From: Luteimonas sp. MC1750
GTDB taxonomy: Bacteria > Pseudomonadota > Gammaproteobacteria > Xanthomonadales > Xanthomonadaceae
Direction: 5' to 3'
DNA: 64,000 bases
NCBI RefSeq assembly: GCF_016615955.1
Contig: NZ_CP067113.1
Span: 496,001-560,000, forward strand
The stretch's first letter is position 1; the number at the start of each line of letters is the position of its first letter. The position numbers and the translations under genes are program-made. The notes under the pieces are model-generated. The model saw nothing but the letters and a program-made list of their open reading frames with translations. It had not been told where the DNA came from and ran no database searches. Positions 26,175 to 35,585 of the stretch are shown here, in pieces.

Positions 26175-26615
26175 TTACATGTCGTACTTGTTGAGCGCGA
26201 AGCCGCGCGCCTTGTACTGGGTCCAGCGGGCGCGCAGCGGATCGCGCGCGGAGGGATCCGCCGGCACCACTTCCAGCACGCGCGCGACCTCGCCTTCGAC
26301 CGCGGCGTCGCGCAGGTTCAGCACCAGCGGGCGCAGCGGCACGTCGATCTCCGGCGGCACGATGAGCACGTCGGTCTCGGCCTCGTCGCCGCCCTCGTCG
26401 TCATCGAAGCCGGTGCCGGCGATCTCGTGGGGGATGAAGGCGTCGGGCTCGAACGACCACATCAGGTCGTCGAGGCGCTCGGCCTGCTCCATGTCGCGGG
26501 CCAGCACCAGCATCGGCTGGTTGGCCGCGCAGGCCTTCTTGGCCAGTTCGCAGACCAGCAGCAGCGGCTCGTCGCGGAAGCGGGGCTTGGCAATCAGGTA
26601 GAAATCGGCGCGCAT
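26175..26615 (-). CDS. holC: DNA polymerase III chi subunit
   Basis: Chi, part of the clamp loader, binds psi and the C-terminal tail of single-strand binding protein. The 146-residue protein has the HolC pattern [26 protein letters not shown] near the start and [20 protein letters not shown] in the middle. It has an acidic insert at about residues 70-82 ([10 protein letters not shown]). It sits between pepA and valS as in E. coli. Confidence 0.93.
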   Translation of the reverse strand: MRADFYLIAKPRFRDEPLLLVCELAKKACAANQPMLVLARDMEQAERLDDLMWSFEPDAFIPHEIAGTGFDDDEGGDEAETDVLIVPPEIDVPLRPLVLNLRDAAVEGEVARVLEVVPADPSARDPLRARWTQYKARGFALNKYDM

Positions 26616-26682
26616 GCGGGTTCCCGGTCGACGGCAGGGCCGGCCGGCTCCCGCGAACGGAAGCCCGCGCCGGCCCGGGGGC

Positions 26683-28164
26683 TTACTGGGCGACCTGGTC
26701 CATCAGCCACTGCGACAGCAGGCCGACCGGACGGCCGGTGGCCAGCCCGTTCTTGCCGCTGTGGCTGGCGCTGCCGGCGATGTCGAGGTGCGCCCAGCGC
26801 TGGCCTTCGGTGAAGCGCGCCAGGAAGCAGCCCGCGGTCACCGCGCCGGCCCAGCGGCCGCCGATGTTGTAGACGTCGGCGAAGCTGGAATCGAGCATGG
26901 TCTGGTACTCGTCCCACAGCGGCAGGCGCCAGGCGCGGTCGAACACCTCTTCGCCGGCGGCCAGCAGTTCCTGGCCGAGGTCGTCGTGCTTGGTCATGAG
27001 CCCGGTGGCGAAGCTGCCCAGGGCGACCATGCAGGCGCCGGTGAGCGTGGCCACGTCGACCAGCGCCTGCGGCTCGAAGCGCTGCGCATAGGTCAGCGCG
27101 TCGCACAGGATCAGGCGGCCCTCGGCGTCGGTGTTGCCGACTTCGATGGTCTTGCCGGACATGCTGGTGAGGATGTCGGAGGGGCGGTACGAATTGCCGT
27201 CGATGGCGTTCTCGACCGCCGGCACCACGACCACCAGGTTCACCGGCAGGTCCATGCCCGCGGCGGCGACGAAGGTACCCAGCACCGAGCCGGCGCCGAG
27301 CATGTCGTACTTCATCTCCTCGATGCCGCCCTGGGTCTTCAGGTTGACGCCGCCGGTGTCGAAGGTGATGCCCTTGCCGACCAGCACATAGGGCTTCGCA
27401 TCACCGCCGTTGCTCCACTTCAGGACGATGAGCTTCGGCGCGTTGGCCGAGCCGCGGCCGACCGCCAGCAGCGAGCCCATGCCGAGCTTCTCCATGTCCT
27501 CGCGCTCGAGGACCTCGCAGGAGGCCTTGTCGAACTTGGCGGCGAATTCCTGCGCCTGCTGTGCGAGGTAGGCCGGGTTGCAGATGTTCGGCGGCAGGTG
27601 GCCCAGCTCGCGGGTGAAGGCGACGCCGGCGGCGATGGCCTGGCCCTGCGCCAGGGCGGCGGCGTCGTTGCCGGCGATCTCGAGGCGCTCGAGGCCCTTC
27701 TCGCCGCGCTTGCGGTTCTTCTCGCCCAGCGTCGCGGTGTAGCGGTAGGCGGCGTGGCCGGCGGCGATGGCGGCCTGGCGGATCGTCCAGGCGGCGTCGC
27801 GGCCGGGGACCTCGACCTCGGACAGGGTCAGCAGGGCCGAGCGCACCGGGCCGGTCTTCACCGCGCGCACCGCGTCGGCAATGGCCTTCAGGTACTGCGG
27901 AACCGCGAACTTGCCCGGCTCGCCCAGGCCGACCACCAGCACGCGCGGCGCCGAGACGCCGGCGACGTCGTGCAGCATCGCGACCTTGCCGGTGGCACCG
28001 TCGACGTCGCCGCGCGCGGCAAGCGCCGTCAGGCGTCCACCGCTGGCCTCGTCGAGGGCGCGGGCGGCGGGCGTCAGGGTCTTGTCGGCGTAGGCACCGA
28101 CCACCACGCAATCGACGGCGGCGGTGGCGGGGGCGGCGTTGTTCAGGGCGAATTCGAGGGTCAT
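26683..28164 (-). CDS. pepA: Leucyl aminopeptidase (cytosol aminopeptidase, M17)
   Basis: Two-metal cytosolic aminopeptidase; in E. coli it also acts as a DNA-binding architectural protein. The 493-residue protein has an N-terminal regulatory domain. The M17 catalytic core shows [18 protein letters not shown] (catalytic lysine and metal aspartate) and the signature [17 protein letters not shown], followed by TGACMVALG. It begins [19 protein letters not shown]. It is the first gene of pepA-holC-valS and is divergent from lptF, with 143 bp between starts for both promoters. Confidence 0.97.
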   Translation of the reverse strand: MTLEFALNNAAPATAAVDCVVVGAYADKTLTPAARALDEASGGRLTALAARGDVDGATGKVAMLHDVAGVSAPRVLVVGLGEPGKFAVPQYLKAIADAVRAVKTGPVRSALLTLSEVEVPGRDAAWTIRQAAIAAGHAAYRYTATLGEKNRKRGEKGLERLEIAGNDAAALAQGQAIAAGVAFTRELGHLPPNICNPAYLAQQAQEFAAKFDKASCEVLEREDMEKLGMGSLLAVGRGSANAPKLIVLKWSNGGDAKPYVLVGKGITFDTGGVNLKTQGGIEEMKYDMLGAGSVLGTFVAAAGMDLPVNLVVVVPAVENAIDGNSYRPSDILTSMSGKTIEVGNTDAEGRLILCDALTYAQRFEPQALVDVATLTGACMVALGSFATGLMTKHDDLGQELLAAGEEVFDRAWRLPLWDEYQTMLDSSFADVYNIGGRWAGAVTAGCFLARFTEGQRWAHLDIAGSASHSGKNGLATGRPVGLLSQWLMDQVAQ

Positions 28165-28307
28165 GGGGTCCTGTACTGGGGTTTGGCGTGAAGTGTTCCT
28201 TACAATCCGCGGTCCAGAATGCGGCGTTGCGCCGCAGCGCCCGTGTCCCGGCGCGGCCCTGGCGGTGTATGGACGAACCCCCGATTCTAATGCAAGGCCG
28301 CCCCCGG

Positions 28308-29405
28308 ATGCCGAAGCTCGACCGCTACCTGTTCCGCGAATTCGCCCAGTCCACCTTCGCGGCCCTCGTGGTGCTGATGATCGTGAGCCTTGGCGGCGTG
28401 TTCGCCGACGTTCTCGGCGATATCGCCCGCGGACGGGTCCCGGCGGGCCTGATGCTCTCGCAGCTCGGCCTGATGGTGCTGAACTACCTGCCGCTGATCC
28501 TGCCGCTGGGCCTGATGCTCGGGCTGCTGCTGGCGGTGGGCCGGCTGTACCGCGATTCCGAGATGCCGGTGCTGGTCGCCACCGGGGTGGGCCCCGCGCG
28601 GCTGCTGCGGCCGCTGATGATGCTGGTGGTGCCGGTGGTGGCCTTCATCGCCGCCTGCTCGCTGTGGCTGGGCCCCTGGGCCAACGACTACTCCCAGCGG
28701 ATGGTGGCCGAGGGCAACCGCAACCTGCTGCTCGCCGGCCTCGAGGCCGGGCGCTTCGTCGAGCTGCCCGGCGGCAGCGGCGTGGTCTACGTTGGCGCGA
28801 TGTCGGGCGAGGGCTCGGCCCTGGGCCGGGTGTTCGTCTACCGCCAGGACGAGGAGCGCATGGACGTGACCACCGCCCGCACCGGATTCCTCAGCGTGGA
28901 CGGCGCGGAGCGCTACCTCGACCTGGGCGAGGGCTTCCGCGTCGAGGGTCCGCTGGCCGAAGGCCTCGACTACCGGATGATGCGCTACCAGCGCAATGAA
29001 CTCCGCCTGCCGGACGCCGAGACCCGCGCCGCGGGGGACAATCCGGAGTACGCGTCCACCCTGGCCCTGCTTTCGGATCCGCGCGCCGAAGCCCGCGCCC
29101 AGCTGCACGCGCGCATCGCGCCGCCGCTGCTGGCGCTGGCCTTCGCGCTCCTCGCGGTGCCGCTGGCGCGCAGCCCGCCGCGCCAGGCGCGCTACGGGCG
29201 CATCGCGCTGGGCTTCCTGGCCTACGTGGTGGCGATGAACTTCATGTCGCTGGGCACGCGCTGGCTGGAGGACGGCAAGCTGCCGCTGCCGCTGGGCCTG
29301 TGGTGGCTGGTGCTGCCCCTGCTGGCGTTCTCCGCCTGGATGTACTTCCGCGACGGCCAGGTGGGCGCGCCGCGCCTGCGCCGTGGCGCGGAGAAGGCAC
29401 GATGA
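28308..29405 (+). CDS. lptF: LPS export permease LptF
   Basis: LptF with LptG forms the inner-membrane channel of the Lpt machine that pulls LPS out of the membrane. The 365-residue protein has three N-terminal helices, a periplasmic beta-jellyroll domain (about residues 130-260) and three C-terminal helices; it begins [20 protein letters not shown]. An in-frame ATG at 28290 would add six residues. The stop overlaps the lptG start (ATGA). The divergent partner pepA is the usual gammaproteobacterial neighbour. A TACAAT box at 28201-28206 may be its -10 element, though no good -35 was seen. Confidence 0.95.
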   Translation: MPKLDRYLFREFAQSTFAALVVLMIVSLGGVFADVLGDIARGRVPAGLMLSQLGLMVLNYLPLILPLGLMLGLLLAVGRLYRDSEMPVLVATGVGPARLLRPLMMLVVPVVAFIAACSLWLGPWANDYSQRMVAEGNRNLLLAGLEAGRFVELPGGSGVVYVGAMSGEGSALGRVFVYRQDEERMDVTTARTGFLSVDGAERYLDLGEGFRVEGPLAEGLDYRMMRYQRNELRLPDAETRAAGDNPEYASTLALLSDPRAEARAQLHARIAPPLLALAFALLAVPLARSPPRQARYGRIALGFLAYVVAMNFMSLGTRWLEDGKLPLPLGLWWLVLPLLAFSAWMYFRDGQVGAPRLRRGAEKAR

Positions 29406-30511
29406 TGCCGTTCCCGAGGATCCACGACCTGCACGTCGCGCGGGTGGTGGTGTCCACCGTGCTGCTGGTCTGGACCGTGCTGGTCGGCCTGGACGCCGTG
29501 CTGGCGGCGGCCGACGAGGTCAAGAACATGGGCCAGGGCAACTACGGCTTCGTCAGCGGCCTGACCTATGTCGCCTACACGCTCCCGCGGCGCGCCTACA
29601 CCATGTTCCCCACCGCGGCGGTGATCGGTTCGCTGATGGGCCTGGGGCAGCTGGCCGCGACCTCCGAGCTGACCGCGCTGCGCGCGCTCGGCGTCTCGCG
29701 GCGCCGGCTGAGCATCTCGGTCGCGGTGCCGCTGGCGCTGCTGACCGCGCTGATGATGCTCAGCGGCGAGACCCTGGGCCCCGGGGCGCAGCGCGCGGCC
29801 GACGCGATGCGCGCAGCCGCGCGTTCGAACGACGTCATCGTGGCCCAGTACTCGGGGCTGTGGGCGCGCGAGGGCAACACCTTCCTCAACGCCCGCGACG
29901 GCCGCGAGCGCAGCGAGGCGGGCGAGGCCTGGCTGGAGCTCAACGACGTGCGCATGTTCGAGTTCGATGCCGACGGGCGCCTCGAGTCGATCGCCCAGGT
30001 CGGCCTGGCCGAGCACCGCAGCAGCGGCTGGTTGCTGCGCGACGTGCGCCGCGTGAGCTTCGAGGAGCGCGCCGTGACCGAAGTGCGGGTGGACGAGGAG
30101 CGCTGGGAGTCCCGGCTCGACGCGCAGGCGCTGGCCGCCAGCGCCGGGGGCGCCTTCCGCCCGCGCTACATGTCGGCGAGCGACCTGGCCCAGGGCATCG
30201 ACTACCGCAAGCGCAACGCGCTCGACGCCAGCGAGTACGAGGAGCACTACTGGGCGCGCTGGTTCTACCCGGTCAACGTGCTGGCGCTGTGCCTGGCGGC
30301 GATCCCGTTCGCATTCGGTTCACTGCGCAGCGGCGGCCTGGGCCGGCGGCTCTTCATCGGCGTCGTGTTCGCGCTCGGCTTCTGGATGCTGCAGAACCAG
30401 GTCGCCAAGCTCGCCGCGGTCTACGGCTTCGACTACCGCCTCGCCTACGCGATGCCGCCGCTGCTGATGATCACCGTCTCCTGGCTGCTGTTCCGCCGCC
30501 GCAGCGGCTGA
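29402..30511 (+). CDS. lptG: LPS export permease LptG
   Basis: Second permease of the LPS exporter, pairing with LptF and the LptB ATPase. The 369-residue protein has the same six-helix plus periplasmic jellyroll architecture. It begins [20 protein letters not shown] and contains the LptG-typical SELTALRALGVSRRRL coupling segment and the periplasmic SDLAQGIDYRKRNALDASEYE. The cytoplasmic loop contacts LptB. ATG 29402 overlaps the lptF stop by four bases. Confidence 0.95.
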   Translation: MMPFPRIHDLHVARVVVSTVLLVWTVLVGLDAVLAAADEVKNMGQGNYGFVSGLTYVAYTLPRRAYTMFPTAAVIGSLMGLGQLAATSELTALRALGVSRRRLSISVAVPLALLTALMMLSGETLGPGAQRAADAMRAAARSNDVIVAQYSGLWAREGNTFLNARDGRERSEAGEAWLELNDVRMFEFDADGRLESIAQVGLAEHRSSGWLLRDVRRVSFEERAVTEVRVDEERWESRLDAQALAASAGGAFRPRYMSASDLAQGIDYRKRNALDASEYEEHYWARWFYPVNVLALCLAAIPFAFGSLRSGGLGRRLFIGVVFALGFWMLQNQVAKLAAVYGFDYRLAYAMPPLLMITVSWLLFRRRSG

Positions 30512-30651
30512 CCGCGCGGCGGGTTGCGCCGCCCGTCCACCGCGTTGGAGAATCCGGGCTCGTCGCGGGGCGGCGGCCCCAGGGCCCGCGGCAGGGGAAA
30601 TCCGTGGCGATGCCGCGGGCGCTGGGGCGAAACCACAGGGAGAAGCAAGCA

Positions 30652-31134
30652 ATGCACAGCACCATGCGAGTGGTCGCCGCCGCGGCGGTGATCGTCGGCG
30701 CCAGCCTGTTCGTGGCCGGCAACGCCGACGCGCGCCGCGGGGCAGGGGCCAAGGACGCGCCGGCCTGGATGAACGCCGAAGGCGAAGTGACCGATTCCGC
30801 CGCGGTCGAGGCGGGTTACGGGGAAACGGTGAAGGGCCTCAACGACTGGGAGGGCGAGATCACCGGCAAGCCGGCGCCCGGCAGCAAGTTCACCCAGCTG
30901 CAGATCGGCATGCCGATGAAGCAGGTCACCGACATCATCGGCGACCCCACCGACCAGGGCGTCTACATCACCGGCAAGGCCTTCATCCCGTTCTACTTCG
31001 GCTCCGACCGCCACCGCTACGAGATGGCCTACAACGGCCAGGGCCGCCTGGTCTTCGCCGGCAAGGGCTGGGACAGCGGCGGCAACCTCATCTGGATCAT
31101 CCACAACAAGGACGATTCCGGATATCGCGAATAA
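30652..31134 (+). CDS. Secreted BamE/SmpA-like domain protein
   Basis: A 160-residue protein with a signal peptide (about residues 1-27, ending ADA). It then has a low-complexity stretch and a C-terminal domain with FTQLQIGMPMKQVTDIIGDPTDQ, the pattern of the SmpA/OmlA (BamE-like) fold, where a helix after 'GM...V' packs on a small sheet. No lipobox cysteine is present, so it is probably a soluble periplasmic protein and not BamE itself. A strong agggagaag ribosome-binding site precedes ATG 30652. It is a single-gene unit 140 bp after lptG with its own terminator at 31161. Confidence 0.8.
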   Translation: MHSTMRVVAAAAVIVGASLFVAGNADARRGAGAKDAPAWMNAEGEVTDSAAVEAGYGETVKGLNDWEGEITGKPAPGSKFTQLQIGMPMKQVTDIIGDPTDQGVYITGKAFIPFYFGSDRHRYEMAYNGQGRLVFAGKGWDSGGNLIWIIHNKDDSGYRE

Positions 31135-31160
31135 GGGCGCACACCGGCGCTCCTCTGGAA

Positions 31161-31189
31161 GGCCCCGCCATGCGGGGCTTTTCTTTCTT
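31161..31189 (+). terminator. Rho-independent terminator after the BamE-like gene
   Basis: A 7-bp GC stem (31162-31168 with 31172-31178, loop cat) is followed by a T-rich run to 31189, 27 bases after the stop codon. Confidence 0.88.
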
Positions 31190-31198
31190 GGGTCGCGG

Positions 31199-31299
31199 CG
31201 CTTTGACGCATGGCCTGCTGCCGCTCATGTCCCCCGATGCCGGCCCCCGGGCCGGCATCTCCTCCTTGACTTCCCGTCAGCAGGCCACGCGCCAAAGCG
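31199..31299. repeat. Inverted repeat with 22-bp arms and central palindrome
   Basis: Arms 31199-31220 and 31278-31299 pair with two mismatches. The interior has a gatgccggccc palindrome at 31236-31259. It lies in a 465-bp gap (31135-31599) that shows no convincing gene, next to a second inverted repeat at 31391. Confidence 0.75.
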
Positions 31300-31390
31300 A
31301 TGCGGCGCTGCGGCCGCTTCGTCATGCACTCGCGTGGCAGTCGGGCATCGCGCTTACCGAAGTCGGAATTTCCAATCTGGCGAAGCGGGG

Positions 31391-31486
31391 CACTGCGAGG
31401 GGGGTATGGACAGCGCACAAGGACGTGCGCGGTAGCCGCTTCAGCCATGGATGGCTGAGGCGGCGGTCCATACCCCCCTCGCAGTG
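31391..31486. repeat. Nested inverted repeat with 21-bp perfect arms
   Basis: Arms 31391-31411 and 31466-31486 pair perfectly over 21 bases. Inside, 31435-31448 and 31451-31464 pair with one mismatch and a two-base loop. The transcript of either strand would fold into a long hairpin. It lies about 115 bp before pgk. Confidence 0.8.
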
Positions 31487-31599
31487 ACACGCCTCCCTCC
31501 CGAAGCCGAAAGAAATACCGGCGGACATCAGGCCAAGGTTTGAAACGCGCGCCGCCCGCGCTGACAATGGCGCCCCCTGACACCCGGCGGCCTCTTCCC

Positions 31600-32775
31600 A
31601 TGACCATCCTCCGCATGACCGACCTCGACCTCGCCGGCAAGCGCGTCCTGGTCCGCCAGGACCTCAACGTGCCCGTGGCCGAGGGCCGCGTCACGTCCGA
31701 CCAGCGCATCCAGGCCTCGCTGCCGACGCTGACGGCGCTGCTGGACGCTGGCGCCGCGGTGATGGTCATGTCGCACCTGGGACGTCCGAAAGAGGGCGCC
31801 TGGAGCGAAGCCGACTCGCTGGCGCCGGTAGCGGCGCGGCTGTCGGAGCTGCTCGGCCGCGAGGTCCCGCTGGTGCGTGACTACCTCGACGGCGTCGACG
31901 TGGCCCCGGGCCAGCTGGTGCTGCTGGAGAACTGCCGCATGAACGTCGGAGAGAAGGCCGACGACGACGCGCTGTCCAAGCGCTATGCGGCGCTGTGCGA
32001 TGTCTTCGTCATGGACGCCTTCGGCACCGCGCACCGTGCCCAGGCGTCGACCCACGGCGTGATCCGGCAGGCGGCCCAGGCGGCGGGTGGCCCCCTGCTG
32101 ATGGCCGAGCTCGACGCGCTGGGCAAGGCGCTCGAGGAGCCCGCGCGCCCGATGCTGGCGATCGTGGCCGGCTCCAAGGTTTCGACCAAGCTGGAGCTGC
32201 TGTCGTCGCTGGTCGGCAAGGTCGACCAGCTCATCGTCGGCGGCGGCATCGCCAACACCTTCATCGCCGCCGCCGGACACGGCGTCGGCAAGTCGCTGTA
32301 CGAGGCCGACCTCGTCGATACCGCGAAGCAGATCATCGCCGACGCCCGCGCCCGCGGTGCCGACATCCCGGTGCCCACCGACGTGGTGGTCGCGACCGCC
32401 TTCGCCGCCGACGCCGAGGCGACGGTCAAGCCGGTCGATGCCATCGGCCAGGATGATCTCGTGCTCGACATCGGCCCCGAGACCGCGCAGCGCTACGCCG
32501 CGATGATCGCCAGCGCCGGCACCGTGGTCTGGAACGGGCCGGTGGGCGTGTTCGAGTTCGACGCCTTCGGCAAGGGCACCGAAACCCTGGCGCGCGCGAT
32601 CGCGGCGTCGAAGGCGTTCTCGATCGCCGGCGGTGGCGACACCCTGGCGGCGGTCGACAAGTACGGCATCGCCGACGGCGTGTCCTACATCTCCACCGGC
32701 GGCGGCGCCTTCCTCGAATTCCTCGAAGGCAAGGAGCTGCCCGCGGTCGCGGCGCTGGAACAGCGCGCCGGCTGA
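31600..32775 (+). CDS. pgk: Phosphoglycerate kinase
   Basis: Glycolytic enzyme that makes ATP from 1,3-bisphosphoglycerate. The 391-residue protein has the N-terminal substrate site ([24 protein letters not shown]), the central [14 protein letters not shown] and [13 protein letters not shown], and the C-terminal nucleotide site ([24 protein letters not shown]). ATG 31600 gives the usual start. First gene of the pgk-pyk-fba run; the gap to pyk is 89 bp. Confidence 0.98.
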   Translation: MTILRMTDLDLAGKRVLVRQDLNVPVAEGRVTSDQRIQASLPTLTALLDAGAAVMVMSHLGRPKEGAWSEADSLAPVAARLSELLGREVPLVRDYLDGVDVAPGQLVLLENCRMNVGEKADDDALSKRYAALCDVFVMDAFGTAHRAQASTHGVIRQAAQAAGGPLLMAELDALGKALEEPARPMLAIVAGSKVSTKLELLSSLVGKVDQLIVGGGIANTFIAAAGHGVGKSLYEADLVDTAKQIIADARARGADIPVPTDVVVATAFAADAEATVKPVDAIGQDDLVLDIGPETAQRYAAMIASAGTVVWNGPVGVFEFDAFGKGTETLARAIAASKAFSIAGGGDTLAAVDKYGIADGVSYISTGGGAFLEFLEGKELPAVAALEQRAG

Positions 32776-32864
32776 GCGCGCGAAGCGGGCCGCGGCGCGC
32801 GCCGCGGTCCTCCGGGCTCGGCTAGCATTGGGGTCTTCCCAGCTGCCGAGTGCGAGGCCACCCG

Positions 32865-34331
32865 ATGTCCGAATACCGCCGCGGTACCCGCATCCTCGCC
32901 ACCCTCGGGCCGGCGACGGACGCACCCGGCGTGCTCGACGCGCTGGTGCGCGCGGGGGTCAACGCGGTGCGGCTCAACCTCTCGCACGGCGTGCCGGACG
33001 ACCATGTCCGCCGCGCGCGCGAGGTGCGCGAGGCCGCGGCGCGCGCCGGGGTCGAGGTCGGCATCCTCGCCGACCTGCCGGGGCCCAAGATCCGCATCGA
33101 GCGGTTCGAAGGCGGGCGCGTGCAGCTGCGTGCCGGCGCGCGCTTCGACCTGCACGCGCGCATCGACGCGCCCCCGGGCGACGCGCGCGGCGTGGGCGTG
33201 AGCTACCTGGGACTGCCCGCCGACGTGGCGCCCGGCGACGTGCTGCTGCTCGACGACGGCATGGTGCAGCTGCGGGTTCAGGCGGTGGAGGGCGCGACCA
33301 TCGCCACCACCGTGCTCAACGACGGCGTGCTGTCCGACCGCAAGGGCCTCAACAAGCAGGGCGGCGGCCTGTCGCTCGGCGCGATCACCGACCACGACCG
33401 CGAACTGGTCAAGGTGGCCGCCGACATCGGCGTCGACTTCATCGCGGTGTCGTTCTGCCGCAGCGCCGAGGACATGCAGGAAGCACGGCGGGTGGCCCGC
33501 GCCCACGGCAGCGACGCCGCGCTGGTGTCGAAGATCGAGCGCACCGAGGCGATCGCCAACCTCGGCGAGATCATCGACGCCAGCGACGTGGTGATGGTCG
33601 CGCGCGGCGACCTGGGCGTGGAGATCGGCGACGCCGAGCTGCCGGGGCTGCAGAAGAAGATCATCCGCGAGACCCTGGCGCGCAACCGCGTGGTGATCAC
33701 CGCCACCCAGATGCTGCAGTCGATGGTCGAGAGCCCGATGCCGACGCGCGCCGAGGTCCTGGACGTGGCCAATGCGGTGATCGACGGCACCGACGCGGTG
33801 ATGCTGTCCGCCGAAACGGCCGCCGGCGCCTACCCGGTGGCGGCGGTGGAGGCGATGAGCCGGATCTGCGTCGGTGCCGAGCGCCAGTTTGAGCACGACA
33901 CCGATTTCGAGCAGGCCCAGCGCGGCCTGGAGCGCGCCGACCAGGCGATCGCGATGGCGGCGATGTTCCTCAGCGAGCACATCGGCGTGGCCGCGATCGT
34001 GGCCATGACCGAGTCCGGGGGCACCACGCGCTTCCTGTCGCGGTTCCGCTCCAGCGCGCCGATCTACGCGTTCTCGCGCCATGCCGGCGCGCGCCGGCGG
34101 ATGAGCCTGATGCGCGACGTGTTCCCGGTGGCCCACGACAGCCGCGGCCAGAGTCCCCGCGAGGCGGCGCGCGACGCGGTGGGCCTGCTCGTGGCGGGGG
34201 GGCTGCTGTCGGCCGGCGACCGCGTGGTGTTCACCAGCGGCGAGACCATGGAGACCCACGGCGCGACCAATACCCTGCGCCTGCTCCAGGTGGGCGAGGA
34301 CGGCGCCGCCCAGGGGCTCGGGACCCTGTAG
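32865..34331 (+). CDS. pyk: Pyruvate kinase
   Basis: Makes pyruvate and ATP from phosphoenolpyruvate. The 488-residue protein has the N-terminal TKIL-type RGTRILATLGPATD, the Arg of LNLSHG, the signature VSKIERTEAIANL with the catalytic lysine, MVARGDLGVEIG, and the LSAETAAGAYPVAAVEAM segment. The C-terminal domain that holds the effector site ends in SGETMETHGATNTLRLL. ATG 32865 matches family starts. Located between pgk and fba. Confidence 0.98.
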   Translation: MSEYRRGTRILATLGPATDAPGVLDALVRAGVNAVRLNLSHGVPDDHVRRAREVREAAARAGVEVGILADLPGPKIRIERFEGGRVQLRAGARFDLHARIDAPPGDARGVGVSYLGLPADVAPGDVLLLDDGMVQLRVQAVEGATIATTVLNDGVLSDRKGLNKQGGGLSLGAITDHDRELVKVAADIGVDFIAVSFCRSAEDMQEARRVARAHGSDAALVSKIERTEAIANLGEIIDASDVVMVARGDLGVEIGDAELPGLQKKIIRETLARNRVVITATQMLQSMVESPMPTRAEVLDVANAVIDGTDAVMLSAETAAGAYPVAAVEAMSRICVGAERQFEHDTDFEQAQRGLERADQAIAMAAMFLSEHIGVAAIVAMTESGGTTRFLSRFRSSAPIYAFSRHAGARRRMSLMRDVFPVAHDSRGQSPREAARDAVGLLVAGGLLSAGDRVVFTSGETMETHGATNTLRLLQVGEDGAAQGLGTL

Positions 34332-34357
34332 CGGCGGCCCGGCGCGGGGCGAACGGC

Positions 34358-34363
34358 TATACT
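34358..34363 (+). promoter_or_regulatory. Candidate -10 element of the fba promoter
   Basis: TATACT matches the sigma70 -10 consensus at five of six positions, about 35 bases before the fba start; no good -35 box was found at the right spacing. Confidence 0.3.
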
Positions 34364-34398
34364 GGGCGGCCACGCTGCCAGCCCGGAGTCCCAGAATA

Positions 34399-35406
34399 AT
34401 GAGCATCGAACAGCTTGCCGAAACCGCCCTCGCCATGGTCGCCCCGGGCAAGGGCATCATCGCCATCGACGAATCCACGGGCACGATCGCCAAGCGCTTC
34501 GCCGGGGTCGGCATCGAGAACACCGAGGAGAACCGCCGCGCCTACCGCGAGCTGCTCCTGTCGACGCCGAACCTCAACGAGTACATCAGCGGCGCGATCC
34601 TGTTCGACGAGACTATCCGCCAGAAGACGAAGGACGGCGTGCCCTTCGCCCAGTACATGTCCGACAACGGCATGATCCCGGGCATCAAGGTCGACAAGGG
34701 CACGCATGCGCTCGCCGGCTTCCCGGGCGAAGTGGTGACCGAAGGCCTCGACGGCCTGCGCGCGCGCCTGGAGGAGTACTACAAGCTGGGCGCCCGCTTC
34801 GCCAAGTGGCGCGCAGTGATCAACATCGGCGACGACGTCCCGTCGGGCACCTGCATCGAGGCCAATGCCCACGCGCTGGCGCGCTATGCCGCGCTGTGCC
34901 AGGAGCAGGGCCTGGTGCCGATGGTGGAGCCGGAAGTCCTGATGGACGGCAACCACGACATCGAGACCTGCTACGAGGTCACCGAGGTGTCGCTGCGCGC
35001 GCTGTTCGACGCGCTGTACAACCAGAACGTCGCCCTCGAGGGCACCATCCTCAAGGCCTCGATGGTGCTGCCGGGCAAGGACAGCGGCGAGCTGGCCCCG
35101 GTCGAGGAAGTGGCCGAAGCCACCCTGATGTGCCTGAAGTCGTCGGTGCCGGCGATCCTGCCGGGCATCGTGTTCCTGTCCGGCGGCCAGTCCGACGACG
35201 ACGCCACCGCGCATCTGGATGCCATGAACCGCATGGGCCCGAACCCGTGGCCGCTGTCGTTCTCCTACGGTCGCGCGATGCAGTCGGCGGCGCTGAAGCT
35301 GTGGTCGCAGGACCTGGTCAACAACTACGACAAGGCGCAGGCGACGGTGTTCGAGCGCGCCAAGGCCAACGGCCTGGCCGCGCTGGGGCAGTGGTCCCGC
35401 GGCTGA
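34399..35406 (+). CDS. fba: Class I fructose-bisphosphate aldolase
   Basis: Schiff-base aldolase that cleaves fructose-1,6-bisphosphate, metal-independent. The 335-residue protein begins MSIEQLAETALAMVAPGKGI, with AIDESTGTIAKRF, the KVDKGTHALAG loop, the Schiff-base lysine in EGTILKASMVLPGK and the LSGGQSDDDAT phosphate-binding loop near residue 260. This is the eukaryote-like class I type, as in xanthomonads, not the zinc-dependent class II enzyme of E. coli. A strong terminator follows at 35430. Confidence 0.97.
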   Translation: MSIEQLAETALAMVAPGKGIIAIDESTGTIAKRFAGVGIENTEENRRAYRELLLSTPNLNEYISGAILFDETIRQKTKDGVPFAQYMSDNGMIPGIKVDKGTHALAGFPGEVVTEGLDGLRARLEEYYKLGARFAKWRAVINIGDDVPSGTCIEANAHALARYAALCQEQGLVPMVEPEVLMDGNHDIETCYEVTEVSLRALFDALYNQNVALEGTILKASMVLPGKDSGELAPVEEVAEATLMCLKSSVPAILPGIVFLSGGQSDDDATAHLDAMNRMGPNPWPLSFSYGRAMQSAALKLWSQDLVNNYDKAQATVFERAKANGLAALGQWSRG

Positions 35407-35429
35407 TCGCAGCACTCCGGCGATGAAAA

Positions 35430-35455
35430 AGGGCGGCCGTGGGCCGCCCTTTTTT
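35430..35455 (+). terminator. Rho-independent terminator after fba
   Basis: A 9-bp stem (35430-35438 with 35442-35450, loop gtg) is followed by a run of six T, 24 bases after the fba stop; it ends the pgk-pyk-fba transcription. Confidence 0.92.
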
Positions 35456-35489
35456 CGTGGGGATCTCCCCCGAGCCCCCGACCCTGTTA

Positions 35490-35565
35490 CCTGTAGGAGC
35501 AGCTATAGCTGCGATTGCCGGATGTCCCGGCTGGCCGGGATCGCAGCTGTAGCTGCTCCTACAGG
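35490..35565. repeat. GTAG-type REP pair (inverted)
   Basis: Units 35490-35515 and 35540-35565 are inverted copies of cctgtaggagcagc followed by tatagctgcgat, differing at one base. The GTAG head plus palindrome is the pattern of REP elements described in Stenotrophomonas and related xanthomonads. It sits between convergent fba and cysK. Confidence 0.88.
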
Positions 35566-35585
35566 AAAAAGAGGGGCTACGGCGC

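Noticed and set aside
23006..26194. Long plus-strand open frame opposite valS
   Set aside because: valS shows all class I synthetase motifs on the minus strand; the opposite frame has only low-complexity composition.
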